A DNA stretch of 64,000 nt from Actinernus sp. WN-2022 (lineage: Eukaryota; Cnidaria; Anthozoa; Actiniaria; Actinernidae): contig JAOWCC010000241.1 of the NCBI GenBank assembly GCA_030867875.1, positions 1 to 64,000 of the forward strand, in the 5' to 3' direction. The notes beneath the pieces are model-generated. The model had not been told where the DNA came from. It did no database searches and saw nothing but the letters and a program-made list of their open reading frames with translations. Positions 43,319 to 56,700 of this stretch are shown here, piece by piece (position 1 is the stretch's first letter; each line of letters begins with the position of its first letter). The translations under genes and the position numbers were made by a program.

Positions 43319-46300
43319 AATGATGAATCAGGAATCAGGAATCAGGAGTGATTAATCAGGAATCAGGAATGATGAATCAAGAATCAGGAATGATGAATCA
43401 GGAATGAGGAATGATCAATCAGGAATGAGGAATGATGAATCAGGAATGAGGAATGATGAATCAGGAATGAGGAATGATGAATCAGGAATGATGAATGATG
43501 AATCAGGAATCAGGAATGATGAATCAGGAATCAGGAATGATGAATCAGGAATGATGAATGATATATCAGGAATCAGGAATGATGAATCAGGAAAGAGGAA
43601 TGACGAATCAGGAATCAGGAATTGTGAATCAGGAATCAGGAATCAGGAATGATGAATCAGGAATAAGGAATGATGAATCAGGAATGATGAATGATGAGTC
43701 AGGAATCAGGAATGATGAATCAGGAATGATGAATGATGAATCAGGAATGATGAATGATGAATCAGGAATCAGGAATGATGAATGATGAATCAGGAATCAG
43801 CAATGATGAATCAGGAATGATGAATGATGAATCAGGAATGATGAATGATGAATCAGGAATGATGAATCAGGAATCAGGAATGATGAATGATGAATCAGGA
43901 ATCAGCAATGATGAATCAGGAATCAGGAATGATGAATCAGGAATGATGAATCATGAATCAGGATTGATGAATCAGGAATGATGAATCAGGAATCAGGAAT
44001 CAGGAGTGATTAATCAGGAATCAGGAATGATGAATCAAGAATCAGGAATGATCAATCAGGAATGAGGAATGATCAATCAGGAATGAGGAATGATCAATCA
44101 GGAATCAGGAATGATGAATCAGGAATGATGAATGATCAATCAGGAATGATGAATGATGAATCAGGAATCAGGAATGATGAATCAGGAATCAGGAATGATG
44201 AATCAGGAATGATGAATGATGTATCAGGAATCAGGAATGATGAATCAGGAAAGAGGAATGACGAATCAGGAATCAGGAATGGTGAATCATGAATCAGGAA
44301 TCAGGAATAATGAAACAGGAATCAGGAATGATGAATCAGGAATGATGCATCAGGAATGATGAATCAGCAATCAGGAATGATGAATCAGGAATCAGCAATG
44401 ATCAATCAGGAATGATGAATGATGAATCAGGAATGATGAATCAGGAATCAGGAATGATGAATGACGAATCAGGAATCAGCAATGATGAATCAGGAATCAG
44501 GAATGATGAATCAGGAATGATGAATGATGAATCAGGAATGATGAATCAGGAATCAGGAATGATGAATGATGAATCAGGAATCAGCAATGATGAATCAGGA
44601 ATCAGGAATGATGAATCAGGAATGATGAATGATGAATCAGGATTGATGAATCAGGAATGATGAATCAGGAATCAGGAATCAGGAGTGATTAATCAGGAAT
44701 CAGGAATGATGAATCAAGAATCAGGAATGATGAATCAGGAATGAGGAATGATCAATCAGGAATGAGGAATGATCAATCAGGAATCAGGAATGATGAATCA
44801 GGAATGAGGAATGATCAATCAGGAATGATGAATGATCAATCAGGAATCAGGAATGATGAATCAGGAATCAGGAATGATGAATCAGGAATGATGAATGATG
44901 TATCAGGAATCAGGAATGATGAATCAGGAATGATGAATGACGAATCAGGAATCAGCAATTATTAATCAGGAATCAGGAATGATGAATCAGGAATGATGAA
45001 TGATGAATCAGGAATGATGAATCAGGAATCAGGAATGATGAATGATGAATCAGGAATCAGCAATGATGAATCAGGAATCAGGAATGATGAATCAGGAATG
45101 ATGAATGATGAATCAGGATTGATGAATCAGGAATGATGAATCAGGAATCAGGAATCAGGAGTGATTAATCAGGAATCAGGAATGATGAATCAAGAATCAG
45201 GAATGATGAATCAGGAATGAGGAATGATCAATCAGGAATGAGGAATGATCAATCAGGAATCAGGAATGATGAATCAGGAATGAGGAATGATCAATCAGGA
45301 ATGATGAATGATCAATCAGGAATCAGGAATGACGAATCAGGAATCAGGAATGGTGAATCATGAATCAGGAATCAGGAATAATGAAACAGGAATCAGGAAT
45401 GATGAATCAGGAATGATGCATCAGGAATGATGAATCAGCAATCAGGAATGATGAATCAGCAATCAGGAATGATGAATCAGCAATCAGGAATGATGAATCA
45501 GGAATGATGAATCAGGAATCAGGAATCAGGAGTGATTAATCAGGAATCAGGAATGATGAATCAAGAATCAGGAATGATGAATCAGGAATGAGGAATGATC
45601 AATCAGGAATGAGGAATGATCAATCAGGAATCAGGAATGATGAATCAGGAATGAGGAATGATCAATCAGGAATGATGAATGATGAATCAGGAATCAGGAA
45701 TGATGAATCAGGAATCAGGAATGATGAATCAGGAATGATGAATGATGTATCAGGAATCAGGAATGATGAATCAGGAAAGAGGAATGACGAATCAGGAATC
45801 AGGAATGGTGAATCATGAATCAGGAATCAGGAATAATGAAACAGGAATCAGGAATGATGAATCAGGAATGATGCATCAGGAATGATGAATCAGCAATCAG
45901 GAATGATGAATCAGGAATCAGCAATGATCAATCAGGAATGATGAATGATGAATCAGGAATGATGAATCAGGAATCAGGAATGATGAATGACGAATCAGGA
46001 ATCAGCAATGATGAATCAGGAATCAGGAATGATGAATCAGGAATGATGAATGATGAATCAGGAATGATGAATCAGGAATCAGGAATGATGAATGATGAAT
46101 CAGGAATCAGCAATGATGAATCAGGAATCAGGAATGATGAATCAGGAATGATGAATGATGAATCAGGAATCAGGAATGATGAATCAGGAATCAGGAATCA
46201 GGAGTGATTAATCAGGAATCAGGAATGATGAATCAAGAATCAGGAATGATGAATCAGGAATGAGGAATGATCAATCAGGAATGAGGAATGATCAATCAGG

Positions 46301-48176
46301 AATCAGGAATCAGGAATGATGAATCAGGAATGAGGAATGATCAATCAGGAATGATGAATGATCAATCAGGAATCAGGAATGATGAATCAGGAATGATGAA
46401 TGATGTATCAGGAATCAGGAATGATGAATCAGGAAAGAGGAATGACGAATCAGGAATCAGGAATGGTGAATCATGAATCAGGAATCAGGAATAATGAAAC
46501 AGGAATCAGGAATGATGAATCAGGAATGATGCATCAGGAATGATGAATCAGCAATCAGGAATGATGAATCAGGAATCAGCAATGATCAATCAGGAATGAT
46601 GAATGATGAATCAGGAATGATGAATCAGGAATCAGGAATGATGAATGACGAATCAGGAATCAGCAATGATGAATCAGGAATCAGGAATGATGAATCAGGA
46701 ATCAGGAATCAGGAGTGATTAATCAGGAATCAGGAATGATGAATCAGGAATCAGGAATGATGAATCAGGAATCAGGAATGATGAATCAGGAAAGAGGAAT
46801 GATGAATCAGGAATCAGGAATGGTGAATCATGAATCAGGAATGATGAATCAGGAATCAGGAATGATGAATCAGGAATCAGGAATGATGAATCAGGAATCA
46901 GGAATGATGAATCAGGAATCATGAATGATGAATCAGGAATCAGGAATGATGAATCAGGAATGGTGAATCAGGAATGATGAATCAGGAATCAGGAAGCAGG
47001 AATGATGAATCAGGAATGATGAATGATGAATCAGGAATAATGAATCAGTAATGATGAATCAGGAATCAGGAATCAGGAATGATGAATCAGGAATCAGGAA
47101 TCAGGAATGATGAATCAGGAATGATGAATGACGAATCAGGAATGATGAATGATGAATCAGGAATGATGAATGATGAATGATGAATCAGGAATCAGGAATG
47201 ATGAATCAGGAATAAGGAATGATGAATCAGGAATGATGAATGATGTATCAGGAATCAGGAATGATGAATCAGGAAAGAGGAATGACGAATCAGGAATCAG
47301 GAATGGTGAATCATGAATCAGGAATGATGAATCAGGAATCAGGAATAATGAAACAGGAATCAGGAATGATGAATCAGGAATGATGAATGATGAATCGGGA
47401 ATGATGAATCAGGAATCAGGAATCAGGAATGATGAATCAGGAATGATGAATGATGAATCAGGAATGATGAATGATGAATCAGGAATGATGAATCAGGAAT
47501 CAGGAATGATGAATGATGAATCAGGAATCAGCAATGATGAATCAGGAATCAGGAATGATGAATCAGGAATGATGAATGATGAATCAGGATTGATGAATCA
47601 GGAATGATGAATCAGGAATCAGGAATCAGGGGTGATTAATCAGGAATCAGGAATGATGAATCAAGAATCAGGAATGATGAATCAGGAATGAGGAATGATC
47701 AATCAGGAATGAGGAATGATCAATCAGGAATCAGGAATGATGAATCAGGAATGAGGAATGATCAATCAGGAATGATGAATGATCAATCAGGAATCAGGAA
47801 TGATGAATCAGGAATCAGGAATGATGAATCAGGAATGATGAATGATGTATCAGGAATCAGGAATGATGAATCAGGAAAGAGGAATGACGAATCAGGAATC
47901 AGGAATGGTGAATCATGAATCAGGAATCAGGAATAATGAAACAGGAATCAGGAATGATGAATCAGGAATGATGCATCAGGAATGATGAATCAGCAATCAG
48001 GAATGATGAATCAGGAATCAGCAATGATCAATCAGGAATGATGAATGATGAATCAGGAATGATGAATCAGGAATCAGGAATGATGAATGACGAATCAGGA
48101 ATCAGCAATGATGAATCAGGAATCAGGAATGATGAATCAGGAATGATGAATCAGCAATCAGGAATCAGGAATCAGG
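43319..48176. repeat. Domain II unit d (left-truncated, about 4.9 kb)
   Basis: This is collinear with unit b from 34,641 onward, so it lacks about 700 bp of the left end. It has a class 2 module at 46,714, 8,679 bp after the one at 38,035, and GGTGATT at 47,631, 8,679 bp after 38,952. It does not share unit b's single-base deletions. Confidence 0.82.
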
Positions 48177-51100
48177 AGTGATTAATCAGGAATCAGGAAT
48201 GATGAATCAGGAATCAGGAATGATGAATCAGGAATCAGGAATGATGAATCAGGAAAGAGGAATGATGAATCAGGAATCAGGAATGGTGAATCATGAATCA
48301 GGAATGATGAATCAGGAATCAGGAATGATGAATCAGGAATCAGGAATGATGAATCAGGAATCAGGAATGATGAATCAGGAATCATGAATGATGAATCAGG
48401 AATCAGGAATGATGAATCAGGAATGGTGAATCAGGAATGATGAATCAGGAATCAGGAATGATGAATCAGGAATCAGGAAGCAGGAATGATGAATCAGGAA
48501 TGATGAATGATGAATCAGGAATAATGAATCAGTAATGATGAATCAGGAATCAGGAATCAGGAATGATGAATCAGGAATCAGGAATCAGGAATGATGAATC
48601 AGGAATGATGAATGACGAATCAGGAATGATGAATGATGAATCAGGAATGATGAATGATGAATGATGAATCAGGAATCAGGAATGATGAATCAGGAATAAG
48701 GAATGATGAATCAGGAATGATGAATGATGTATCAGGAATCAGGAATGATGAATCAGGAAAGAGGAATGACGAATCAGGAATCAGGAATGGTGAATCATGA
48801 ATCAGGAATGATGAATCAGGAATCAGGAATAATGAAACAGGAATCAGGAATGATGAATCAGGATTGATGAATCAGGAATGATGAATCAGGAATCAGGAAT
48901 CAGGAGTGATTGATCAGGAATCAGGAATGATGAATCAAGAATCAGGAATGATGAATCAGGAATGAGGAATGATCAATCAGGAATGAGGAATGATGAATCA
49001 GGAATGAGGAATGATGAATCAGGAATGAGGAATGATGAATCAGGAATGATGAATGATGAATCAGGAATCAGGAATGATGAATCAGGAATCAGGAATGATG
49101 AATCAGGAATGATGAATGATATATCAGGAATCAGGAATGATGAATCAGGAAAGAGGAATGACGAATCAGGAATCAGGAATTGTGAATCAGGAATCAGGAA
49201 TCAGGAATGATGAATCAGGAATAAGGAATGATGAATCAGGAATGATGAATGATGAGTCAGGAATCAGGAATGATGAATGATGAATCAGGAATCAGGAATG
49301 ATGAATGATGAATCAGGAATCAGCAATGATGAATCAGGAATGATGAATGATGAATCAGGAATGATGAATGATGAATCAGGAATGATGAATCAGGAATCAG
49401 GAATGATGAATGATGAATCAGGAATCAGCAATGATGAATCAGGAATCAGGAATGATGAATCAGGAATGATGAATCATGAATCAGGATTGATGAATCAGGA
49501 ATGATGAATCAGGAATCAGGAATCAGGAGTGATTAATCAGGAATCAGGAATGATGAATCAAGAATCAGGAATGATCAATCAGGAATGAGGAATGATCAAT
49601 CAGGAATGAGGAATGATCAATCAGGAATCAGGAATGATGAATCAGGAATGATGAATGATCAATCAGGAATGATGAATGATGAATCAGGAATCAGGAATGA
49701 TGAATCAGGAATCAGGAATGATGAATCAGGAATGATGAATGATGTATCAGGAATCAGGAATGATGAATCAGGAAAGAGGAATGACGAATCAGGAATCAGG
49801 AATGGTGAATCATGAATCAGGAATCAGGAATAATGAAACAGGAATCAGGAATGATGAATCAGGAATGATGCATCAGGAATGATGAATCAGCAATCAGGAA
49901 TGATGAATCAGGAATCAGCAATGATCAATCAGGAATGATGAATGATGAATCAGGAATGATGAATCAGGAATCAGGAATGATGAATGACGAATCAGGAATC
50001 AGCAATGATGAATCAGGAATCAGGAATGATGAATCAGGAATGATGAATGATGAATCAGGAATGATGAATCAGGAATCAGGAATGATGAATGATGAATCAG
50101 GAATCAGCAATGATGAATCAGGAATCAGGAATGATGAATCAGGAATGATGAATGATGAATCAGGATTGATGAATCAGGAATGATGAATCAGGAATCAGGA
50201 ATCAGGAGTGATTAATCAGGAATCAGGAATGATGAATCAAGAATCAGGAATGATGAATCAGGAATGAGGAATGATCAATCAGGAATCAGGAATGATCAAT
50301 CAGGAATCAGGAATGATGAATCAGGAATGAGGAATGATCAATCAGGAATGATGAATGATCAATCAGGAATCAGGAATGATGAATCAGGAATCAGGAATGA
50401 TGAATCAGGAATGATGAATGATGTATCAGGAATCAGGAATGATGAATCAGGAATGATGAATGACGAATCAGGAATCAGCAATGATGAATCAGGAATCAGG
50501 AATGATGAATCAGGAATGATGAATGATGAATCAGGAATGATGAATCAGGAATCAGGAATGATGAATGATGAATCAGGAATCAGCAATGATGAATCAGGAA
50601 TCAGGAATGATGAATCAGGAATGATGAATGATGAATCAGGATTGATGAATCAGGAATGATGAATCAGGAATCAGGAATCAGGAGTGATTAATCAGGAATC
50701 AGGAATGATGAATCAAGAATCAGGAATGATGAAGCAGGAATGAGGAATGATCAATCAGGAATGAGGAATGATCAATCAGGAATCAGGAATGATGAATCAG
50801 GAATGAGGAATGATCAATCAGGAATGATGAATGATCAATCAGGAATCAGGAATGATGAATCAGGAATCAGGAATGATGAATCAGGAATGATGAATGATGT
50901 ATCAGGAATCAGGAATGATGAATCAGGAAAGAGGAATGACGAATCAGGAATCAGGAATGGTGAATCATGAATCAGGAATCAGGAATAATGAAACAGGAAT
51001 CAGGAATGATGAATCAGGAATGATGCATCAGGAATGATGAATCAGCAATCAGGAATGATGAATCAGCAATCAGGAATGATGAATCATGAATCAGGTTTGA

Positions 51101-53769
51101 TGAATCAGGAATGATGAATCAGGAATCAGGAATCAGGAGTGATTAATCAGGAATCAGGAATGATGAATCAAGAATCAGGAATGATGAATCAGGAATGAGG
51201 AATGATCAATCAGGAATGAGGAATGATCAATCAGGAATCAGGAATGATGAATCAGGAATGAGGAATGATCAATCAGGAATGATGAATGATGAATCAGGAA
51301 TCAGGAATGATGAATCAGGAATCAGGAATGATGAATCAGGAATGATGAATGATGTATCAGGAATCAGGAATGATGAATCAGGAAAGAGGAATGACGAATC
51401 AGGAATCAGGAATGGTGAATCATGAATCAGGAATCAGGAATAATGAAACAGGAATCAGGAATGATGAATCAGGAATGATGCATCAGGAATGATGAATCAG
51501 CAATCAGGAATGATGAATCAGGAATCAGCAATGATCAATCAGGAATGATGAATGATGAATCAGGAATGATGAATCAGGAATCAGGAATGATGAATGACGA
51601 ATCAGGAATCAGCAATGATGAATCAGGAATCAGGAATGATGAATCAGGAATGATGAATGATGAATCAGGAATGATGAATCAGGAATCAGGAATGATGAAT
51701 GATGAATCAGGAATCAGCAATGATGAATCAGGAATCAGGAATGATGAATCAGGAATGATGAATGATGAATCAGGAATCAGGAATGATGAATCAGGAATCA
51801 GGAATCAGGAGTGATTAATCAGGAATCAGGAATGATGAATCAAGAATCAGGAATGATGAATCAGGAATGAGGAATGATCAATCAGGAATGAGGAATGATC
51901 AATCAGGAATCAGGAATCAGGAATGATGAATCAGGAATGAGGAATGATCAATCAGGAATGATGAATGATCAATCAGGAATCAGGAATGATGAATCAGGAA
52001 TGATGAATGATGTATCAGGAATCAGGAATGATGAATCAGGAAAGAGGAATGACGAATCAGGAATCAGGAATGGTGAATCATGAATCAGGAATCAGGAATA
52101 ATGAAACAGGAATCAGGAATGATGAATCAGGAATGATGCATCAGGAATGATGAATCAGCAATCAGGAATGATGAATCAGGAATCAGCAATGATCAATCAG
52201 GAATGATGAATGATGAATCAGGAATGATGAATCAGGAATCAGGAATGATGAATGACGAATCAGGAATCAGCAATGATGAATCAGGAATCAGGAATGATGA
52301 ATCAGGAATCAGGAATCAGGAGTGATTAATCAGGAATCAGGAATGATGAATCAGGAATCAGGAATGATGAATCAGGAATCAGGAATGATGAATCAGGAAA
52401 GAGGAATGATGAATCAGGAATCAGGAATGGTGAATCATGAATCAGGAATGATGAATCAGGAATCAGGAATGATGAATCAGGAATGATGAATCAGGAATCA
52501 GGAATGATGAATCAGGAATCATGAATGATGAATCAGGAATCAGGAATGATGAATCAGGAATGGTGAATCAGGAATGATGAATCAGGAATCAGGAAGCAGG
52601 AATGATGAATCAGGAATGATGAATGATGAATCAGGAATAATGAATCAGTAATGATGAATCAGGAATCAGGAATCAGGAATGATGAATCAGGAATCAGGAA
52701 TCAGGAATGATGAATCAGGAATGATGAATGACGAATCAGGAATGATGAATGATGAATCAGGAATGATGAATGATGAATGATGAATCAGGAATCAGGAATG
52801 ATGAATCAGGAATAAGGAATGATGAATCAGGAATGATGAATGATGTATCAGGAATCAGGAATGATGAATCAGGAAAGAGGAATGACGAATCAGGAATCAG
52901 GAATGGTGAATCATGAATCAGGAATGATGAATCAGGAATCAGGAATAATGAAACAGGAATCAGGAATGATGAATCAGGAATGATGAATGATGAATCGGGA
53001 ATGATGAATCAGGAATCAGGAATCAGGAATGATGAATCAGGAATGATGAATGATGAATCAGGAATGATGAATGATGAATCAGGAATGATGAATCAGGAAT
53101 CAGGAATGATGAATGATGAATCAGGAATCAGCAATGATGAATCAGGAATCAGGAATGATGAATCAGGAATGATGAATGATGAATCAGGATTGATGAATCA
53201 GGAATGATGAATCAGGAATCAGGAATCAGGAGTGATTAATCAGGAATCAGGAATGATGAATCAAGAATCAGGAATGATGAATCAGGAATGAGGAATGATC
53301 AATCAGGAATGAGGAATGATCAATCAGGAATCAGGAATGATGAATCAGGAATGAGGAATGATCAATCAGGAATGATGAATGATCAATCAGGAATCAGGAA
53401 TGATGAATCAGGAATCAGGAATGATGAATCAGGAATGATGAATGATGTATCAGGAATCAGGAATGATGAATCAGGAAAGAGGAATGACGAATCAGGAATC
53501 AGGAATGGTGAATCATGAATCAGGAATCAGGAATAATGAAACAGGAATCAGGAATGATGAATCAGGAATGATGCATCAGGAATGATGAATCAGCAATCAG
53601 GAATGATCAATCAGGAATCAGCAATGATCAATCAGGAATGATGAATGATGAATCAGGAATGATGAATCAGGAATCAGGAATGATGAATGACGAATCAGGA
53701 ATCAGCAATGATGAATCAGGAATCAGGAATGATGAATCAGGAATGATGAATCAGGAATCAGGAATCAGG
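48177..53769. repeat. Domain II unit e (5,593 bp)
   Basis: The left 3.5 kb matches unit c at 8,680 bp. From about 51,545 it follows unit d instead, at 5,607 and then 5,600 bp (frames at 51,545/45,938, 51,895/46,288, 52,980/47,380). Class 2 modules are at 48,177 and 52,321. The second has D-Q-D where others have Q-Q-D near 52,481. At 53,231 it has AGTGATT, where units a, b and d have GGTGATT. Confidence 0.8.
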
Positions 53770-56700
53770 AGTGATTAATCAGGAATCAGGAATGATGAAT
53801 CAGGAATAAGGAATGATGAATCAGGAATCAGGAATGATGAATCAGGAAAGAGGAATGATGAATCAGGAATCAGGAATGGTGAATCATGAATCAGGAATGA
53901 TGAATCAGGAATCAGGAATGATGAATCAGGAATCAGGAATGATGAATCAGGAATCAGGAATGATGAATCAGGAATCATGAATGATGAATCAGGAATCAGG
54001 AATGATGAATCAGGAATGGTGAATCAGGAATGATGAATCAGGAATCAGGAAGCAGGAATGATGAATCAGGAATGATGAATGATGAATCAGGAATAATGAA
54101 TCAGTAATGATGAATCAGGAATCAGGAATCAGGAATGATGAATCAGGAATCAGGAATCAGGAATGATGAATCAGGAATGATGAATGACGCATCAGGAATG
54201 ATGAATGATGAATCAGGAATGATGAATGATGAATTATGAATCAGGAATCAGCAATGATGAATCAGGAATCAGGAATGATGAATCAGGAATGATGAATGAT
54301 GAATCAGGAATGATGAATGATGAATCAGGAATGATGAATCAGGAATTAGGAATCAGGAGTGATTAATCAGGAATCAGGAATGATGAATCAAGAATCAGGA
54401 ATGATGAATCAGGAATGAGGAATGATCAATCAGGAATGAGGAATGATCAATCAGGAATCAGGAATGATGAATCAGGAATGAGGAATGATGAATCAGGAAT
54501 GATGAATGATGAATCAGGAATCAGGAATCAGGAATGATGAATCAGGAATGATGAATGATGAATCGGGAATGATGAATCAGGAATCAGGAATCAGGAATGA
54601 TGAATCAGGAATCAGGAATGATGAATCAGGAATGATGAATGATGAATCAGGAATCAGGAATGATTAATCAGGAATCAGGAATGATGAATCAGGAATGATG
54701 AATGATGAGTCAGGAATCAGGAATGATGAATCAGGAATGATGAATGATGAATCAGGAATGATGAATGATGAATCAGGAATCAGCAATGATGAATCAGGAA
54801 TGATGAATGATGAATCAGGAATCAGGAATGATGAATCAGGAATCAGGAATGATGAATCAGGAATGATGAATGATATATCAGGAATCAGGAATGATGAATC
54901 AGGAAAGAGGAATGACGAATCAGGAATCAGGAATTGTGAATCAGGAATCAGGAATCAGGAATGATGAATCAGGAATAAGGAATGATGAATCAGGAATGAT
55001 GAATGATGAGTCAGGAATCAGGAATGATGAATCAGTAATGATGAATGATGAATCAGGAATGATGAATGATGAATCAGGAATCAGGAATGATGAATGATGA
55101 ATCAGGAATCAGCAATGATGAATCAGGAATGATGAATGATGAATCAGGAATGATGAATGATGAATCAGGAATGATGAATCAGGAATCAGGAATGATGAAT
55201 GATGAATCAGGAATCAGCAATGATGAATCAGGAATCAGGAATGATGAATCAGGAATGATGAATCATGAATCAGGAATGATGAATCATGAATGATGAATCA
55301 GGAATCAGGAATCAGGAGTGATTAATCAGGAATCAGGAATGATGAATCAAGAATCAGGAATGATGAATCAGGAATGAGGAATGATCAATCAGGAATGAGG
55401 AATGATCAATCAGGAATCAGGAATGATGAATCAGGAATGAGGAATGATCAATCAGGAATGATGAATGATGAATCAGGAATCAGGAACCATGAATCAGGAA
55501 TCAGGAATGATGAATCAGGAATGATGAATGATGTATCAGGAATCAGGAATGATGAATCAGGAAAGAGGAATGACGAATCAGGAATCAGGAATGGTGAATC
55601 ATGAATCAGGAATCAGGAATAATGAAACAGGAATCAGGAATGATGAATCAGGAATGATGCATCAGGAATGATGAATCAGCAATCAGGAATGATGAATCAG
55701 GAATCAGCAATGATCAATCAGGAATGATGAATGATGAATCAGGAATGATGAATCAGGAATCAGGAATGATGAATGACGAATCAGGAATCAGCAATGATGA
55801 ATCAGGAATCAGGAATGATGAATCAGGAATCAGGAATCAGGAATCAGGAGTGATTAATCAGGAATGATGAATGATGTATCAGGAATCAGGAATGATGAAT
55901 CAGGAAAGAGGAATCACGAATCAGGAATCAGGAATGGTGAATCATGAATCAGGAATCAGGAATAATGAAACAGGAATCAGGAATGATGAATCAGGAATGA
56001 TGCATCAGGAATGATGAATCAGCAATCAGGAATGATGAATCAGGAATCAGCAATGATCAATCAGGAATGATGAATGATGAATCAGGAATGATGAATCAGG
56101 AATCAGGAATGATGAATGACGAATCAGGAATCAGCAATGATGAATCAGGAATCAGGAATGATGAATCAGGAATGATGAATCAGCAATCAGGAATCAGGAA
56201 TCAGGAGTGATTAATCAGGAATCAGGAATGATGAATCAGGAATCAGGAATGATGAATCAGGAATCAGGAATGATGAATCAGGAAAGAGGAATGATGAATC
56301 AGGAATCAGGAATGGTGAATCATGAATCAGGAATGATGAATCAGGAATCAGGAATGATGAATCAGGAATCAGGAATGATGAATCAGGAATCATGAATGAT
56401 GAATCAGGAATCATGAATGATGAATCAGGAATCAGGAATGATGAATCAGGAATGGTGAATCAGGAATGATGAATCAGGAATCAGGAAGCAGGAATGATGA
56501 ATCAGGAATCAGGAAGCAGGAATGATGAGTCAGGAATAATGAATCAGTAATGATGAATCAGGAATCAGGAATCAGGAATGATGAATCAGGAATCAGGAAT
56601 CAGGAATGATGAATCAGGAATGATGAATGACGAATCAGGAATGATGAATGATGAATCAGGAATGATGAATGATGAATGATGAATCAGGAATCAGGAATGA

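Larger units (their letters stand above)
34641..51658. repeat. 8,680-bp near-identical large duplication
   Basis: Copy A is 34,641-42,978 and copy B is 43,319-51,658. The offset is 8,678 bp at the left, 8,679 after the deletion at 36,475 and 8,680 (1,240 heptamers) after the deletion at 39,239, so both single-base deletions are private to copy A. Other differences I noticed are AAACAGG at 38,021 in A against AATCAGG in B, and AATTATG at 36,279 in A against AATTATT at 44,957 in B. This list is not exhaustive, but all landmark spacings agree. Copy A is most of unit b plus unit c; copy B is unit d plus most of unit e. The high similarity suggests the newest large event in the window. Confidence 0.9.
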
